Assembly (NCBI GenBank): GCA_022538095.1
Contig: JAKYXN010000010.1
Location: forward strand, 1 to 64,000
Length of the DNA: 64,000 nt
Origin: Puniceicoccaceae bacterium K14
Lineage (GTDB): Bacteria > Verrucomicrobiota > Verrucomicrobiia > Opitutales > Opitutaceae
Reading direction: 5' to 3'
Position numbers and translations under genes: made by a program. Shown here piece after piece: positions 62,432 through 64,000 of this stretch (positions are counted from its first letter, which is position 1; the number at the start of each line of letters is the position of its first letter). The notes under the pieces are model-generated. The model saw nothing but the letters and a program-made list of their open reading frames with translations. It had not been told where the DNA came from and ran no database searches.

Positions 62432-64000
62432 ATGAAAAGAACACATCATTGCGGCCAACTGCGTAAAGACGACGTTGGGAAAACTGTATCCTTGACTGGT
62501 TGGATCGATTCGATTCGTGACCACGGCGGCATTCTCTTTGTTGATTTAAGAGACCGCGAAGGCCTTACTCAGGTAAAGGCGAATCCGAATAGTGATGATG
62601 CGAATTTTAACGATTTGGTGAATAGCCTGAAGCCGGAATCTGTGATCGCAATCGAGGGTGAGGTTGAGGCTCGCGATGAAGCGAACTCTAATGACAAGCT
62701 GCCCACTGGAGCGATTGAGGTACAGGTGACTCGCTTGGTGGTTCACAATATTTCGGAAACGCCGCCTTTCCCAATCGACGATGAAAAAGGTGACAAGGTT
62801 AACGAGGATCTTCGTTTGTCTTACCGTTATCTCGATTTGCGCCGCGGAAAGATGCAGCGCGTGATGAAATTGCGGCACTTGGCTTCTAAAGCAGTTCGCG
62901 ATTACTTAGATGGAGAAGGTTTCTACGATGTAGAGACGCCTATTCTTTTTAAGAGTACTCCTGAGGGGGCTCGCGAGTATTTGGTCCCGAGTCGTAGAGA
63001 CCCGGGTTACTTTTACGCGTTACCACAGTCGCCGCAGCAGTTTAAGCAGATGTTGATGGTGAGTGGCATTGAGCGATACTACCAAATTGCTCGTTGTTTC
63101 CGTGACGAAGATTTGCGAGCGGATCGTCAGATGGAATTTACCCAAATTGATTTGGAGCTGTCTTTCATCGATCGTGAGGATATGTATGCTCTCGTTGAGG
63201 GCTTGATGAAGAACGTTTGGAAAGAGGCTTTGGGTATGGATATCCCAACTCCATTCCCGCGTATGTCTTATCAAGATGCGATGAATCGCTATGGTGTTGA
63301 TAAACCGGATACGCGCTTCGGTCTAGAAATTTCCGATTTTTCAGAGAACTTCAAGGAGTCCTCGTTCAAGGTTTTCTCGGGCACTGTTAAGAATGGCGGA
63401 GTCGTGAAAGCGTTTAAGGCTCCAACCTTGGCGAACGTGACTCAAGGGGAAATGAAAAGCCTTGAAGGGATTGCGAAGTCACTCGGGGCAAAGGGGCTTG
63501 CATTTATAAAGGTAGAAGGCGGCGAATGGAAGTCACCTATCGTGAAATTTTTCTCTGAGGAAGAGAAAGAAACCCTTTCCAAGGAGCTTTCCTTGGAAGA
63601 AGGGGACATTGTGTTCTTTGCGGCGTCGGAGTGGGAGCAGGCATGTGCTATTTTAGGGCGTATTCGTCTTGAATGCGCTGAACTCTTGAAGAGTCGCGGT
63701 GTGCTGGAGATCCCAGCAAACCAGTTCAATTTCTTGTGGGTGATCGACTTCCCTCTTATGTCTTACGACGAAGATGAAGGCCGTTATGTAGCGACTCACC
63801 ACCCGTTCACTTCACCCGTTCCTGAGGATATGGATCTTTTGGATTCTGATCCTAAGGCAGTACGAGGGCAGCATTACGATCTCGTTCTCAATGGCGTTGA
63901 ATTAGGTGGAGGGAGTATTCGTATCCACCAGACCGAGATTCAGCGTAAAGTCTTCCAAGATGTTTTGGCGATACCGGAAGATGTGGTGGAAAGCCGTTTT
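62432..64000 (+). CDS. aspS: aspartyl-tRNA synthetase (3' end outside window)
   Basis: 523 codons are visible with no stop; about 65-70 more are expected. The N-terminal OB-fold anticodon domain (VSLTGWIDSIRDHGGILFVD), motif 2 (RYYQIARCFRDEDLRADRQMEFTQID, given by region near 63070-63150) and the bacterial GAD insertion domain (about 63320-63700) are present, then FPLMSYDEDEGRYVATHHPFTSP. Start ATG at 62432 is directly followed by KRTHHCGQLRKDDVG, the normal beginning. Charges tRNA-Asp; whether it is also able to charge tRNA-Asn cannot be told from the motif seen. Confidence 0.96.
   Translation, partial: MKRTHHCGQLRKDDVGKTVSLTGWIDSIRDHGGILFVDLRDREGLTQVKANPNSDDANFNDLVNSLKPESVIAIEGEVEARDEANSNDKLPTGAIEVQVTRLVVHNISETPPFPIDDEKGDKVNEDLRLSYRYLDLRRGKMQRVMKLRHLASKAVRDYLDGEGFYDVETPILFKSTPEGAREYLVPSRRDPGYFYALPQSPQQFKQMLMVSGIERYYQIARCFRDEDLRADRQMEFTQIDLELSFIDREDMYALVEGLMKNVWKEALGMDIPTPFPRMSYQDAMNRYGVDKPDTRFGLEISDFSENFKESSFKVFSGTVKNGGVVKAFKAPTLANVTQGEMKSLEGIAKSLGAKGLAFIKVEGGEWKSPIVKFFSEEEKETLSKELSLEEGDIVFFAASEWEQACAILGRIRLECAELLKSRGVLEIPANQFNFLWVIDFPLMSYDEDEGRYVATHHPFTSPVPEDMDLLDSDPKAVRGQHYDLVLNGVELGGGSIRIHQTEIQRKVFQDVLAIPEDVVESRF

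Noticed and set aside
1-64000. tRNA, rRNA, riboswitch or T-box elements
   Set aside because: I looked through all gaps for tRNA arms (GGTTCGA-type), T-box and common riboswitch cores and found none convincing. A covariance-model scan could change this.

Overview
The window reads as a chromosomal segment of a member of the Verrucomicrobiota, most likely class Opitutia (relatives of Pelagicoccus, Opitutus, Coraliomargarita). This is inferred from protein features rather than a marker gene: a Chlamydia-like ribonucleotide reductase (long NrdA with duplicated ATP-cone regions, NrdB without the radical tyrosine), a Cys-poor TraR/DksA-like gene between ileS and lspA, a gliding-type ABC exporter followed by DUF4340 and AsmA-like genes, and Lys/Ala-rich histone-H1-like tails. 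There is no rRNA, tRNA, CRISPR array or intact prophage. Almost all of the DNA is ordinary housekeeping and accessory chromosome; the only clear mobile DNA is the end of an IS66-family element at the left edge.

Layout. 1-790: 3' end of an IS66 transposase with its probable terminal repeat. 977-5614: nrdB-nrdA operon on the minus strand behind a promoter that carries two NrdR boxes. 5759-13816: minus-strand operon for a Gld-like ABC transporter (ATPase, permease, GldG-type auxiliary protein), a DUF4340 protein and a large AsmA-like protein. 13932-16074: birA and nadC. 16150-25458: mixed small units (TPR protein, CDF transporter, an M48-like PDZ lipoprotein that has lost its zinc motif, class IV aminotransferase, rhodanese, rarA plus a YhcH-type protein, FkbM-like protein, double-ACT protein). 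25459-27700: a gene-poor stretch, a small integrase-arm-like DNA-binding protein with direct repeats right after it, an aldo/keto reductase and a secreted protein. 27744-36154: minus-strand carboxyltransferase, universal stress protein, SulP transporter and a 1383-residue TPR/transglutaminase-like protein. 36351-43969: plus-strand run of Lrp-type regulator, aminotransferase, der, fmt, LysM protein, parB, secG and a LolA-like lipoprotein-sorting protein. 44331-47076: sigma-54 activator with an unassigned N-terminal domain, an AT-rich leader, and a double-RHH/H1-tail nucleoid protein with a 15-bp minisatellite. 47150-56360: xylulokinase-like kinase, polyphosphate:AMP phosphotransferase, a conserved protein of unknown function, cstA, sppA and sufT. 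56370-61668: dus, lspA, a TraR/DksA-like gene and ileS on the minus strand. 62432-end: aspS, cut by the window edge.

How the genes work together. The clearest functional units are DNA precursor supply under NrdR control (nrdBA), envelope biogenesis (Gld-like exporter with AsmA-like partner, lspA, LolA-like protein, secG, sppA), translation and its initiation (ileS, aspS, fmt, der, dus), and nucleoid handling (parB, RHH-H1 protein, rarA). The points I consider most worth following are the leucine at the NrdB radical position, the fused RHH-H1 protein with its unstable tail, the small DNA-binding protein with 20-bp-spaced direct repeats, the zinc-motif-less M48/PDZ lipoprotein, the Cys-poor DksA relative in the ileS-lspA operon, and the 499-residue conserved protein of unknown function. 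I did not find a compact multi-gene cassette that looks like a new defence or secretion system.
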